A stretch of DNA of 64,000 nucleotides from positions 1 through 64,000 of the forward strand of contig CAZSZO010000018.1 in assembly GCA_964611125.1 (NCBI GenBank), in the 5' to 3' direction. Position 1 is the stretch's first letter. Each line of letters begins with the position of its first letter. The notes under the pieces were generated by a model, which was not told where the DNA came from, did no database searches, and saw only the letters and a list, made by a program, of their open reading frames with translations. This document shows positions 42,775 through 51,705 of this stretch, piece after piece. This stretch comes from JAEUIX01 sp964611125. GTDB lineage: Bacteria; Planctomycetota; Phycisphaerae; Phycisphaerales; UBA1924. The translations under genes were made by a program, and so were the position numbers.

Positions 42775-43176
42775 ATGGTCTTCCCCGCACGATCATCCCG
42801 CCCCGCCGCGTCGCGCAGGGTCTGCGTGTACTGCGGCTTCAGCGGCCTCGCCATCCAGGTCGGCGGCGATCTGACCGAGTTCCGCTGCCCCCGGTGCCAG
42901 GGGGATCTCTACGCCCGCCCGCCCCGCAGCTACCTCGAAATGGAGGGCTTCGTCGCCCCTCCTCCGCCCGGGCGAACGCCCGTCCGCGGCTGGCGGCGCG
43001 TGCTCGTCCTCGCCGTGCGGGCGTGGCGCGTCCTGACCGGCCCCTTCCGCCGCATCCCCGACCCCCCGCCGCCCGTGGAAGCCCCGCCGGCTCGCCCCAC
43101 CGTCCGCGGCCGCTCCGCCCGCATCCACGAGCAGGGCAACCCGCGCCGCCGCCGTTCTGAATCGCCCGAAGACTGA
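42775..43176 (+). CDS. Small zinc-ribbon protein
   Basis: 133 residues from ATG 42775. A CVYC ... CPRC zinc-ribbon pair sits at about 17-45 (RVCVYCGFSGLAIQVGG, then FRCPRCQGDLYARPPRSYLEMEGF, in parts), followed by a hydrophobic/basic helix (RVLVLAVRAWRVLTGPFRRI) that might touch the membrane, and an Arg/Pro-rich tail. I do not recognise a characterised family. It is a single gene after pyrG and converges on the giant surface-protein gene. Confidence 0.65.
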   Translation: MVFPARSSRPAASRRVCVYCGFSGLAIQVGGDLTEFRCPRCQGDLYARPPRSYLEMEGFVAPPPPGRTPVRGWRRVLVLAVRAWRVLTGPFRRIPDPPPPVEAPPARPTVRGRSARIHEQGNPRRRRSESPED

Positions 43177-43224
43177 ACCAGGCCGCATCTCGGGCCAGAG
43201 GGCGAGCCCGAAAGTCCGCCAAAA

Positions 43225-43256
43225 CGAAAAACCGGCGGGGCCCAAGCCCCGCCGGC
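43225..43256 (-). terminator. Intrinsic terminator of the giant surface-protein gene
   Basis: Stem CCGGCGGGGC (43232-43241) with GCCCCGCCGG (43246-43255), loop of four bases. On the minus strand the hairpin is followed by TTTTT and a second TTTT. It lies about 70 bases after the stop codon at 43323. Confidence 0.9.
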
Positions 43257-43322
43257 GCTGTGATCTGAATACGAGCCCGCGAGAGCACCAGCGGGCCCCC
43301 GCCGCCCGGAATCAGCCCGCAA

Positions 43323-46300
43323 TCAGGCGACGACCGCCACCGCGATCTCCGAGACCGCGCTGAACACCCCGTTGCTGTCGACGGCCCGGGCGTAGAGCTT
43401 GTACGACCCCAGCGGCAGCGTCGAACCCGCCCGCGTGAACGTCCAGGTGTTCGTGCCCGTGGTGCGCACCGCGAGGCCCAGGAAGGCGTCCGCGGCGGTG
43501 AAGGTGTTGTCGAAGTTCGGCCCGATGTCGCGATAGATCTGCACCGAGGTCACGCCCAGATCGTCGGTGGCGTCGAGCGACAGGGTGAAGTTGCCGGCGC
43601 GGGAGATCGGCGGGAAGGTCACCGGCGCGGTGACGTCAAAGTTGTCGATCAGCGGCCGCCCGTTGATCCGCGGGGCCACGAAGGCCGTCGCGACGCCGCC
43701 GTTGTTGTCAGTCACGCGGGCGAAGAACCGGCGCGAGCCCTCGACGATCGAGAAGTTCCCTGTGTTGACCACCGTGGTGAAGCCGCCCACAGCCGAGGCG
43801 TCGGTCGCCAGCAGCGCATCGACGCCGGTGTCGAGCGTGCCGCTGTTGTCGGTGTCGTAGTAGAACGCGACGCTCGCGACCGTGCCGTCGGCATCGGCGA
43901 CCCCCGAAGCGGTCAGCGTCAGGTTGCTCCCCAGCGTCAGCACCGGGTTGGGCGAGGCCAGCAGGCTCACCACCGTGGGGTTGAGGTTGTTGACCGTCAG
44001 CGTCGCGCTCACGGCCGTTCCGTAGGAGAGGCGGGTGTCCTGGGCCCTGGCCAGGACGGTTGTCGCCCCCGTGCCGAAGCCCCGGGTGCTGAAGGTGAGC
44101 GACGCCGAGTTGGCGGTCGGACGGGCCGAGCCCAGCAGGATGTCGACGTTGGGTTCGATCGTGCCGTTGCCGTTCACATCGCGGTAGAACTCAACCAGCG
44201 AGACGCCCTGCGTGTCGGCGACCGTCGTCGCGGTGACGGTGGCGTTGCTGTTGCGGTTGACCGTCGCGTTGGTGAAGCTCGCCGCGCCGATCGTCGGCAG
44301 GTCGTTGGTCGCGGTGATGCTGAACGTCGCCGGGACGGCCACGTTCCCCGTGTCGTTGTCGACGACGCAGGCGAAGACGCGGTTGGTCGAGCCCACCGTG
44401 AAGCCCAGCGCGGGCAGCGTCGCGATGGTCAGCGAGTAGCCGCCGACGGCCGAGTTGTCCTCGCCGATCAACAGGTCGCCGCCCAGGGCCGACTGCAGCA
44501 CGCCGTCGCCGTTGGTGTCGAAGAAGAAGAGCACTGTCGAGACCGTGCCATCGGTGTCGCGGGCCCCGTTGGCGACGATGGTGATGTTGCGGCCCAGGAA
44601 CGCAACCGGCGCCCCGGTGACCGTGGTGGAGGTCAGCAGCGGATTGGCGTTGGTCACGTCGAAGCTCACCGATGTCACCAGGCTCGTCGCCAGGTTGTTG
44701 TCGGTGGCCCGCGCCAGCACCGTGTTGCTCCCCACCGCGAAGCCCGCCGATGACGCGGTCAGCACGAAGGTGTTCGTCCCCGTCTGGCGGACGCCCGATC
44801 CCAGGAGGCGATCGGTCGTTTCAATCGTGCCGTTGCCGTTGAGGTCGCGGTAGAACTGCACCAGCGTCACTGTGCCGGTGAAGCCCGCTTCGGCCGTATC
44901 GACGACGTTGGTCGCCGTGTACGTCACGTTGGCCCCGCGGGCCACCGAGGTGGCCACCGAGGTCGTCACGCCGCCGATCGTCGGGCGGGCGTTGACGCGC
45001 CCCGTCGTCGTCGCCTGCGTCCCGGTCGGCGTTGAGAAGCCGCCGTCATTGTCGACCGCCCGGGCGAAGTACCGGTTCACCCCCGTCGCAAAGCTGAAGT
45101 TCACATCGCCGGTGTTCACCGCCAGCGTGTAGCCGCCGACCGCGCTGGTGTCGGAGCCCAGCAGCGTGTCGGTCGCCGCGTCGAACACATTGTCGCCGTT
45201 GTCGCGGAAGAACTGCACCGAGGCGATCGTCCCGTCGCGGTCGGCCTGCCCGGCGGCCGTCAGCGTCACCGTGCCGCCCAGCGCCGTCACCGGGTTGGGC
45301 GTCGCCGTCAGCACCGTCAGCGTCGGGGTGTTGTTCACCAGGTCGCCAAACGCCCGGGCCACCTGGGCGACCCCCGTTCCGGCGCCGTTGTCGTTGTCCA
45401 CCGCCCGGGCGAAGAACACCGGGACCAGCCCGAAACCGGCCGTCGACACCGTGAAGGAATACGCCCCCGCCGTCGCCGTCAGGTCGCTGCCCAGCAGCCG
45501 GTCGGTGGTGTCGAACTGCTGATTCCCGTTGGTGTCGAGGTAGAACTCGACCCGCCGGATCGTCCCCGTCACCCCCGGCTCCGCCGTGTCGCTCACGTTG
45601 GTCGCCGTCAGCGTCAGCGTGTTGCCGCGGGCCGTCTGGCCGCTCGTCGCCAGGTTGCCGACGATGGGCGCCGCGTTGATGCGGCCCGTGCTGGTGCGGC
45701 CCGTCGAGACGCCGCCGTCATTGTCCACCGCCGCCGCCAGATAGCGGTTGGTGTTGCCCACCGCCAGGTTGAACGCCGCGTTGCTCGTGTTCACCGCCAG
45801 CGTGTAGCCGCCGACGGCGCTCGAATCCGATCCCAGCAGGATGTCGACCCCGGCGTCGATCGCCCCGTTGTTGTTCACATCGTTGTAGAAATCCACCCGG
45901 GCGATCGTGCCGTCGCGGTCCGCGGCGCCCAGGGCCGTCAGCGTCACGTTCTGACCCTCGGTCACCGGGTCGGGCGTATCGGTGAGGCTCGTCAGCGTCG
46001 GGACCAGATTGGTGATCGTCGCCGTCACCGTCTCGTCCACGCTCACCTCGCTGAAGCCCAGGGTGTTGTCCTGGGCCCGCACGAAGAACGTATTGGTCCC
46101 CGCCGAGAAGCCCGTCGTCGCCGTCGTCAGCACGTACGTGCTGGTCCCCGTCTGGCGGACGCCCAGGCCCAGGAGCCGGTCCACAGTCCCCTCGAACGTG
46201 CCGTTGCCGTTCACATCGCGATAGAACTCAACCCGCGTGATCGTCCCCGCGGCGGCCGAGTCGGCCTGATCGAGCACGTTGGTCGCCGTGAGCGTGATGG

Positions 46301-49300
46301 TGCTCAACCGGGCCGTCGTGCCGCTGGTGGTGAAGCCGCCGATCACCGGCGGGGCGTTCACGCGGCTGCTCGTCGTCCGCACCGTGGAGGTCGCCCCATC
46401 GTTATCCGTCGCCACCGCGAAGTAGGTGTTGGTCCCGGTCGAGAAGTTGAACGCCGCGTCGCCCGTGTTCACCGCCAGGGTGAACCCGCCAGCGGCCTGG
46501 GTGTCGGTCCCCAGCAGGATGTCGACGCCCGTGTCGAGCTGCCCGTTCCCGTCGGCATCGCGGTAGAACTGCACGCTCGCAATCGTGCCGTCGCGGTCCG
46601 CCGGGCCCACGGCCGTCAGCGTCAGCGTCGCGCCCAGGCGCGTCAGCGGGTTGGGCGAAGCCGTGACCGACGTCAGCGTCGGCGCGTTGTTGCTGATCGT
46701 CGCCGTGGCCGTCGTGTCCTGCGTCTGCGTGCTGAAGCCCAGGTTGTTGTCCTGGGCCCGCACGAAGAAGCGGTTGCTCCCGAACGTGAAGCCCGCCGTC
46801 GCCGTCGTCAGCACATAGGTGTTGGTCCCCGTCTGGCGCACGCCCACGCCCAGCAGCGTGTCGGTCCCCACGTCGAGCTGGCTGTTCCCGTTGCTATCGC
46901 GATAGAACTCAACCCGGCCGATCGTCCCCGCCGCGACCGAGTCCGCCACGTCCACCACGCCCGTCGCCGTCAGCGTCAGCGGCGCCAGCCGACCCACCGG
47001 GCCGTTGGTGGTCAGCCCGCCGATCATCGGCGGGGCGTTCACGCGGCTGGAAGTCGTGCGCACCGTCGAGGTCGCCCCGTCGTTGTCGACCGCCACCGCG
47101 AAGTACGTGTTGTTCCCCGCCGCGAAGTTGAACGGCGCATTGCCCGTGTCCACCGCCAGCGCGAACCCGCCGGCAGCCTGGGTGTCCTCCCCCAGCAGGA
47201 TGTCGACGCCCGTGTCGAGCTGCCCGTTCCCGTCGGCGTCGCGGTAGAACCGCACGCGCGCCACGGTCCCGTCGCTGTCGGCCGGGCCCACCGCCGTCAG
47301 CGTCAGCGTTGCGCCAACGCCCGACAGCGGGTTGGGCGACGCCGTCACCGACGTCAGCGTCGGCGCGTTGTTGCCGATGATCACCGTCGTCGTGGTGCTC
47401 TGCGTCTGGTCGCTGAACCCCAGGTTGTTGTCCTGGGCCCGCACGAAGAACCGGTTGGTCCCGAACGTGAAGCCCGCCGTCGACGCCGTCAGCACGTAGG
47501 TGTTGGTCCCCGTCTGGCGCACGCCCAGGCCCAGCAGCGTGTCGGTCCCCACGTCGAGCTGGCTGTTCCCGTTGGAATCGCGATAGAACTCAACCCGGTT
47601 GATCGTCCCCGCCGGCGATGAGTCCGCCACGTCCACCACGTTGGTCGCCGTCAGCGTCAGCGGCTGCAGCCGACCCACCGTCCCGCCCTGCGGCCCGCTC
47701 AGCCCGCCCACCGTGGGCACGGCGTTGATCCGCACGTCCACAAACGCCGGCGTCGCCGTCGTGCCCGAGTCGTTGTCCGTCGCCACGGCGTAGATCCGGT
47801 TCAGCCCCGTGCCGAACCCCAGCGCCGAGGTCAGCGCCACGCCCAGCGTAAACCCGCCGGCCGAGCTCGAATCGGTCCCCAGCAGCGTGTCCACCGCGAT
47901 GTCGAAGCTGTTGCTGAAGTCGGCGTCGAAGTAGAACGCCACGCTCTGCACCGTGCCGTCGGCGTCGGCCACGCCCGTCGCCGTCAGGTTCACTGTCGCC
48001 CCGAGCTGGGCCAGCGGCGAGGGGCTGGTGGTGATGCCCGTGATCGTCGGGCGCGAGTTCTGCACCTGCGTCGTCAGCGTCGCCGGCGTGCTCACGCCGT
48101 TGTCGTTGTCAACCGCCCGCGCGAAGAACTGCACGCTCAGCGGGAAGCCCGTGGCGGTCCCCGTGAAGGTGTAGCCGCCCGCAGAGGTCGTGTCGCTCCC
48201 CAGGAGCGTGTCGGTCCCCACGTCGAGCTGCCCGTTGCCGTTGGTGTCGCGGTAGAACTCGACCCGCGCGATCGTCCCGTCGGTGTCCGCCACCGCCCCG
48301 GCCGTCAGCGTGTACGAGGAGTTCCGCCCCAGCGGGTTCGGCGATGAGGTCACCCCCGCGATCGTCGGCGCCGCGTTCACCCGGTTGGTGATCGTCACCG
48401 CCGCCGAGGCCGCGCCGTCGCTGTCGATGGCCCGGGCGAAGTACCGGGCGGTCCCCGCCGCGAACCCGAACGCCTGGTTCCCCGTGTTCACCGCCAGCGT
48501 GTAGCCGCCGGCGGCGTTGCTGTCGCTGCCCAGCAGCACATCCACTCCGTCGTCGTACGTGCTGTTGGCGTTGGCGTCGCGGTAGAACTCCACCCGGTTG
48601 ATCGTCCCGTCGCTGTCCGCGGCGCCCGCCGCCGTCAGCGTCACCGTCGCCCCCAGGTTGGCCACCACGGCCGGGCTCACCGCCACGCTCGTGATCGTCG
48701 GGGCCGTGTTGGCCGTCTGGGCCGTGTTGGTCGCCGCCGCGCCGCGCCCGCTGTCGCCGTCGACAGCCTGGGCGAAGAAGCGGATCGTCCCCGCCGTGAA
48801 GCCCTGCGTGACCGTCCCCGTGAGGGTGAAGGTGTAGTTGCCGTTGGTCCCCGTCGACGCCGAGCCCAGCAGCTGATCGGTGTCGGTCTGGAGCACCCCG
48901 TCGCCGTTGCTGTCCCGGAAGAAGTCAACGCGGTTGATCGCGGCGACAGCGGGGAAGTTCCCCTCCGCCGCGCGGGCGCTGTCAGCATCGGCCACCGTCT
49001 GCGCCGTCAGCACGAAGGGAGAGCCGCGCGTCAGCGTCGCGTTCGACACGCCCAGGCTGCCCACCGTGGGCAGCGAATTGACCCGCAGGGTCGTCTCCGC
49101 CGCCGCCGAGGTCGCCCCCTCGTTGTCCGTCGCCCGCATGAAGATCTTGAAGTTCGCGCCCACCGTGAAGCCGGTCGTCGCCGTCGTCAGCGAGAACCCG
49201 TTCGACCCGTCGGTGTCCTCTCCCAGCAGGGCGTCGGTCCCTGATTCGAAGGTCCCGTTGCCGTTGGAGTCGCGGTAGAACTGCACGCGCGACACCGTCC

Positions 49301-50714
49301 CGTCGCGGTCGAACGTGCTCAGCGCGTTGAGCGTCACGTTGTCGCCCGGGTTGACCACCACCAGCGGACTGTTGGCCGCCAGGCCCACCACCGGCGCGGC
49401 GTTGAAGCTGATCGCCGCCCTCACCACCACCGTCGAATTGGAGGGCAACGTCCCCTTGGCGAACAGGATCTGCCCGCCCGCCACCGCCCCGAAGTTCGAA
49501 TCGCTTGTCGACAGCGTCGTCGACCAGCCGTCCGCCCCGTCAATGTCGACATCGAGCTGGATGTCTGTCCCCACGTCCAGCAGACCATTGCCGTTGGCGT
49601 CGCGGAAGAACGTCACCGCCTGCAGGGTCCCGCTCTCGAAGTCCGTCCCCGTCGCGGTGATCGTCAGCGGGTCGCCGCGCACGCCGATGCGGGCCGATGA
49701 CACGGCCAGATTCCCCTGCGTCGCCGGCGTCGCCGCGACGTTCACGTTGAACGAGTCTTCAACGAAGCTGCCGTCAGCGGAGGTGATCCGGAAGGTGATC
49801 GACGCCGTGCCCGAGCCCGTCGCCCCGTAGTTCAGCACCAGGCGGTCGCCCACGATCACCGGCGTCACCAGCGCGCTGTTGCTGCTGCTCACGGTGTACG
49901 TCAGCTCCGGAACCTCCTCGATGGTCGAGAAGATCTCGAGCTGGTCGACCCGCGGCGAACCCCCGTTGTTGAAGTCCTGCTGCGTGAAGTTCCGCACCGG
50001 CAGGTTGTCGAAAGGCTCGCTGAACTCGAAGTTCGGCACCGCCGCCAGCGCATCCACCACCGTCATCCCGTTGCCGATGACCCGGCCGAAGGCCGTGAAC
50101 CCGCCGTTCTGGGTATCCAGGCTCCCCGAGTTGTCCACCAGGTTGATGAACCACTGGCTCGTCGCCGAATTGGGGGCGCCGCCCTGCTTCGCCATCGCGA
50201 TCGTGCCGCGGATGTTGGTGTTCCCCGGCTCGTTGTTCACCGCCGCGAAGGTGGTCGTCGCCGTGACGACGTTTCGGTCGTTCACCGCATTAAACCCGCC
50301 GCCCTGGAGCACGAAGCCCGGGATCGCCCGGTGGATGATCGTGTTCTCGTAGCGGCGGGCGTTGATGTAGTTCATGAAGTTCGCAACCGTCAGCGGCGTC
50401 GTGCGCGTTCGCGCCTGCCCCGGTTGGTCGAACATCTCGATGTTGAAGGACCCCAGCACCGAATTGAACCGCACGATCGCGCCCGTCAGGGCGGGGTCGT
50501 CATATCGATCCGTCAGGTCGATCACGCTCGCCGAGGCGCCCGTCGAGACGTTGATCGCCCCGATCGCCGTGTTGATGTTCACCGTCAGCAGCGCGCGCTC
50601 CTCGAGCGCCTCAAACATCCGCCCGGCCTGCGCGTTCAGCCCGCGAGCGGTCCGAAGGTGCGAGGTCCGAAGTCCGATAGCCTTGGCGTTGCTGCAATCA
50701 AATAGACGACTCAT
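43323..50714 (-). CDS. Giant repeat surface protein with N-terminal cyclophilin domain
   Basis: 2463 residues. MFEALEERALLTVN at 33-46 resembles the LEPR-XLL export motif of planctomycete surface proteins. Residues about 78-265 are a cyclophilin-type peptidyl-prolyl isomerase: IIHRAIPGFVLQGGGF and NSATSQWFINLVDN keep the Arg129, Phe134, Gln137, Gln187 and Phe189 equivalents of CypA active-site residues. From about 350 to the end there are 19 repeats, each with a core such as VEFYRDSNGNSQLDVGTDTL: a DxNGNGxxD loop that may bind Ca2+, inside an Ig-like fold. Linkers alternate between two types, so the larger period is two units. It ends in VAVVA, with no dockerin tail. Probably a long stalk or adhesin. 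Confidence 0.9.
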   Translation of the reverse strand: MSRLFDCSNAKAIGLRTSHLRTARGLNAQAGRMFEALEERALLTVNINTAIGAINVSTGASASVIDLTDRYDDPALTGAIVRFNSVLGSFNIEMFDQPGQARTRTTPLTVANFMNYINARRYENTIIHRAIPGFVLQGGGFNAVNDRNVVTATTTFAAVNNEPGNTNIRGTIAMAKQGGAPNSATSQWFINLVDNSGSLDTQNGGFTAFGRVIGNGMTVVDALAAVPNFEFSEPFDNLPVRNFTQQDFNNGGSPRVDQLEIFSTIEEVPELTYTVSSSNSALVTPVIVGDRLVLNYGATGSGTASITFRITSADGSFVEDSFNVNVAATPATQGNLAVSSARIGVRGDPLTITATGTDFESGTLQAVTFFRDANGNGLLDVGTDIQLDVDIDGADGWSTTLSTSDSNFGAVAGGQILFAKGTLPSNSTVVVRAAISFNAAPVVGLAANSPLVVVNPGDNVTLNALSTFDRDGTVSRVQFYRDSNGNGTFESGTDALLGEDTDGSNGFSLTTATTGFTVGANFKIFMRATDNEGATSAAAETTLRVNSLPTVGSLGVSNATLTRGSPFVLTAQTVADADSARAAEGNFPAVAAINRVDFFRDSNGDGVLQTDTDQLLGSASTGTNGNYTFTLTGTVTQGFTAGTIRFFAQAVDGDSGRGAAATNTAQTANTAPTITSVAVSPAVVANLGATVTLTAAGAADSDGTINRVEFYRDANANSTYDDGVDVLLGSDSNAAGGYTLAVNTGNQAFGFAAGTARYFARAIDSDGAASAAVTITNRVNAAPTIAGVTSSPNPLGRNSSYTLTAGAVADTDGTIARVEFYRDTNGNGQLDVGTDTLLGSDTTSAGGYTFTGTATGFPLSVQFFARAVDNDNGVSTPATLTTQVQNSRPTITGITTSPSPLAQLGATVNLTATGVADADGTVQSVAFYFDADFSNSFDIAVDTLLGTDSSSAGGFTLGVALTSALGFGTGLNRIYAVATDNDSGTTATPAFVDVRINAVPTVGGLSGPQGGTVGRLQPLTLTATNVVDVADSSPAGTINRVEFYRDSNGNSQLDVGTDTLLGLGVRQTGTNTYVLTASTAGFTFGTNRFFVRAQDNNLGFSDQTQSTTTTVIIGNNAPTLTSVTASPNPLSGVGATLTLTAVGPADSDGTVARVRFYRDADGNGQLDTGVDILLGEDTQAAGGFALAVDTGNAPFNFAAGNNTYFAVAVDNDGATSTVRTTSSRVNAPPMIGGLTTNGPVGRLAPLTLTATGVVDVADSVAAGTIGRVEFYRDSNGNSQLDVGTDTLLGVGVRQTGTNTYVLTTATAGFTFGSNRFFVRAQDNNLGFSTQTQDTTATATISNNAPTLTSVTASPNPLTRLGATLTLTAVGPADRDGTIASVQFYRDADGNGQLDTGVDILLGTDTQAAGGFTLAVNTGDAAFNFSTGTNTYFAVATDNDGATSTVRTTSSRVNAPPVIGGFTTSGTTARLSTITLTATNVLDQADSAAAGTITRVEFYRDVNGNGTFEGTVDRLLGLGVRQTGTSTYVLTTATTGFSAGTNTFFVRAQDNTLGFSEVSVDETVTATITNLVPTLTSLTDTPDPVTEGQNVTLTALGAADRDGTIARVDFYNDVNNNGAIDAGVDILLGSDSSAVGGYTLAVNTSNAAFNLAVGNTNRYLAAAVDNDGGVSTGRTSTGRINAAPIVGNLATSGQTARGNTLTLTATNVSDTAEPGVTGTIRRVEFYLDTNGNQQFDTTDRLLGSDLTATAGAYSFTVSTAGFGLVPVFFARAVDNDNGAGTGVAQVARAFGDLVNNTPTLTVLTATPNPVTALGGTVTLTAAGQADRDGTIASVQFFRDNGDNVFDAATDTLLGSDTSAVGGYTLAVNTGDVNFSFATGVNRYFARAVDNDGGFSTPTGTQATTTGRVNARPTIGGVTTSVATSVARGANVTYTATNVVDTAEAGFTGTVTLVQFYRDLNGNGTIETTDRLLGSGVRQTGTNTFVLTASSAGFAVGSNTVLARATDNNLATSLVTSVSFDVTNANPLLTSTTVTGAPVAFLGRNITIVANGARDTDGTVSTVLFFFDTNGDGVLQSALGGDLLIGEDNSAVGGYSLTIATLPALGFTVGSTNRVFACVVDNDTGNVAVPATFSITATNDLPTIGAASFTNATVNRNSNATVTATTVADTQGVSLVEFYRDVNGNGTIEPNVDILLGSARPTANSASLTFSTRGFGTGATTVLARAQDTRLSYGTAVSATLTVNNLNPTVVSLLASPNPVLTLGSNLTLTASGVADADGTVASVAFYYDTDNSGTLDTGVDALLATDASAVGGFTTVVNTGNFSIVEGSRRFFARVTDNNGGVATAFVAPRINGRPLIDNFDVTAPVTFPPISRAGNFTLSLDATDDLGVTSVQIYRDIGPNFDNTFTAADAFLGLAVRTTGTNTWTFTRAGSTLPLGSYKLYARAVDSNGVFSAVSEIAVAVVA
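46381..46999 (-). repeat. Internal segmental duplication, copy 1
   Basis: Aligns with 47062-47680 at a constant offset of 681 bp (227 codons) with high nucleotide identity by eye, including long identical blocks such as the VRQTGTNTYVLT and NGNSQLDVGTDTLLG codons. It spans two adjacent repeat units of the giant protein. Confidence 0.8.
47062..47680 (-). repeat. Internal segmental duplication, copy 2
   Basis: Partner of 46381-46999. Reading frame is preserved (681 is divisible by 3), so the duplication simply lengthened the stalk by two units. Confidence 0.8.
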
Positions 50715-50985
50715 GTGGAATCACCCTCCCGTGGGGAACCGGCTGTGGGGTCCGGACCCTCGAAGTTCGCCACGCCCCCGCACTTGGCGGCATGCACGCA
50801 CCCCGAGATTCTAGATTGCATCGTCATCCGCAGCGCAGTTCCAGCAATTGTTCTCTCAACCCCCTACCCCGCCCACACCCCAACCGGTTGTGTCTGGCGC
50901 CCGCTGGGTCCCACCTACCCCCCCTGCCCGCGCCCCCTCCCCCCCTCCCCGCCGCTGCCGCCCCAACCCCGGTTATCCTGCAGCG

Positions 50986-51612
50986 ATGTCGACCCCCACC
51001 CCCACCCCCCCGGGCGCTGGCCCCGGCCCCGGCCGCGTCCGCGGCCCCCTCAACCTGCTCGCCTGGATCAACGACAACCGCCAGCATCTCAAGCCCCCCG
51101 TCGGCGCCAGAACCATCTTCGAGAACGAGGACTTCATCGCCTTCGTCTCCGCCGGGCCCAACACCCGAAACGACTACCATGTCAACCCCACCGGCGAGTT
51201 CTTCCTCCAGATCCAGGGGGATATCTACGTCAAGATCATCGAGGACGGCCGGTCTCGCGACGTGATCATCCGCGAGGGCGAGATCTTCTACATCCCCTCC
51301 TGGGTTCCCCACTCCCCGCAGCGCCCCCCCAACACCCTCGGCCTGGTCATCGAGTACAAACGCCCCCCGGGCCAGCTCGACGCCCTCCGCTTCTACTGCG
51401 CCCAGTGCCACCACCTGGTCTACGAAGAGCATTGGTCGCTGGCCAACATCGACGAAGACCTCACCCGCATCATGCACAACTTCTGGGATGGTCCCGTCGC
51501 CCGCCGCACCTGCCCCATCTGCGCGGCGGTCATCACCCGCGCCAGCGAAGCCCGCTTGCCAGACCCCGAAGCCCGCTTACCAGACCCCGAAGCCCGCTTG
51601 CCCAACAACTGA
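50986..51612 (+). CDS. nbaC: 3-hydroxyanthranilate 3,4-dioxygenase
   Basis: 208 residues from ATG 50986. A cupin Fe(II) enzyme opening the ring of 3-hydroxyanthranilate on the way to quinolinate and NAD. Seen: NLLAWINDNRQHLKPPVG, FVSAGPNTRNDYHVNPTGEFFLQ (in parts) with the His and Glu ligands, IYIPSW-type FYIPSWVPHSPQRP, and a rubredoxin-like site FYCAQCHH ... TCPICAA as in bacterial and fungal members. The C-terminus is extended by an imperfect ARLPDPE repeat. No kynureninase, tryptophan dioxygenase or quinolinate phosphoribosyltransferase gene lies nearby. Confidence 0.92.
   Translation: MSTPTPTPPGAGPGPGRVRGPLNLLAWINDNRQHLKPPVGARTIFENEDFIAFVSAGPNTRNDYHVNPTGEFFLQIQGDIYVKIIEDGRSRDVIIREGEIFYIPSWVPHSPQRPPNTLGLVIEYKRPPGQLDALRFYCAQCHHLVYEEHWSLANIDEDLTRIMHNFWDGPVARRTCPICAAVITRASEARLPDPEARLPDPEARLPNN
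51547..51603 (+). repeat. 21-bp tandem repeat at the 3' end of the dioxygenase gene
   Basis: Two full units (51547-51567, 51568-51588; one difference) plus a partial third, encoding ARLPDPE heptads just before the stop. The in-frame unit length suggests recent slippage expansion. Confidence 0.9.
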
Positions 51613-51705
51613 TCCCGCCAGCCCACGGCCAACGTGAAGATCGACGCCCGGGCCATCCTCACGCCTCCGCCCCCCCTTCCCACTCCCGGCCCGCTTGACC
51701 TCCCC

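Noticed and set aside
43323..50714. Regular repeats suggesting a CRISPR array
   Set aside because: The repeats are protein-coding, in frame, about 340 bp apart and diverged; no short palindromic repeats or cas genes.
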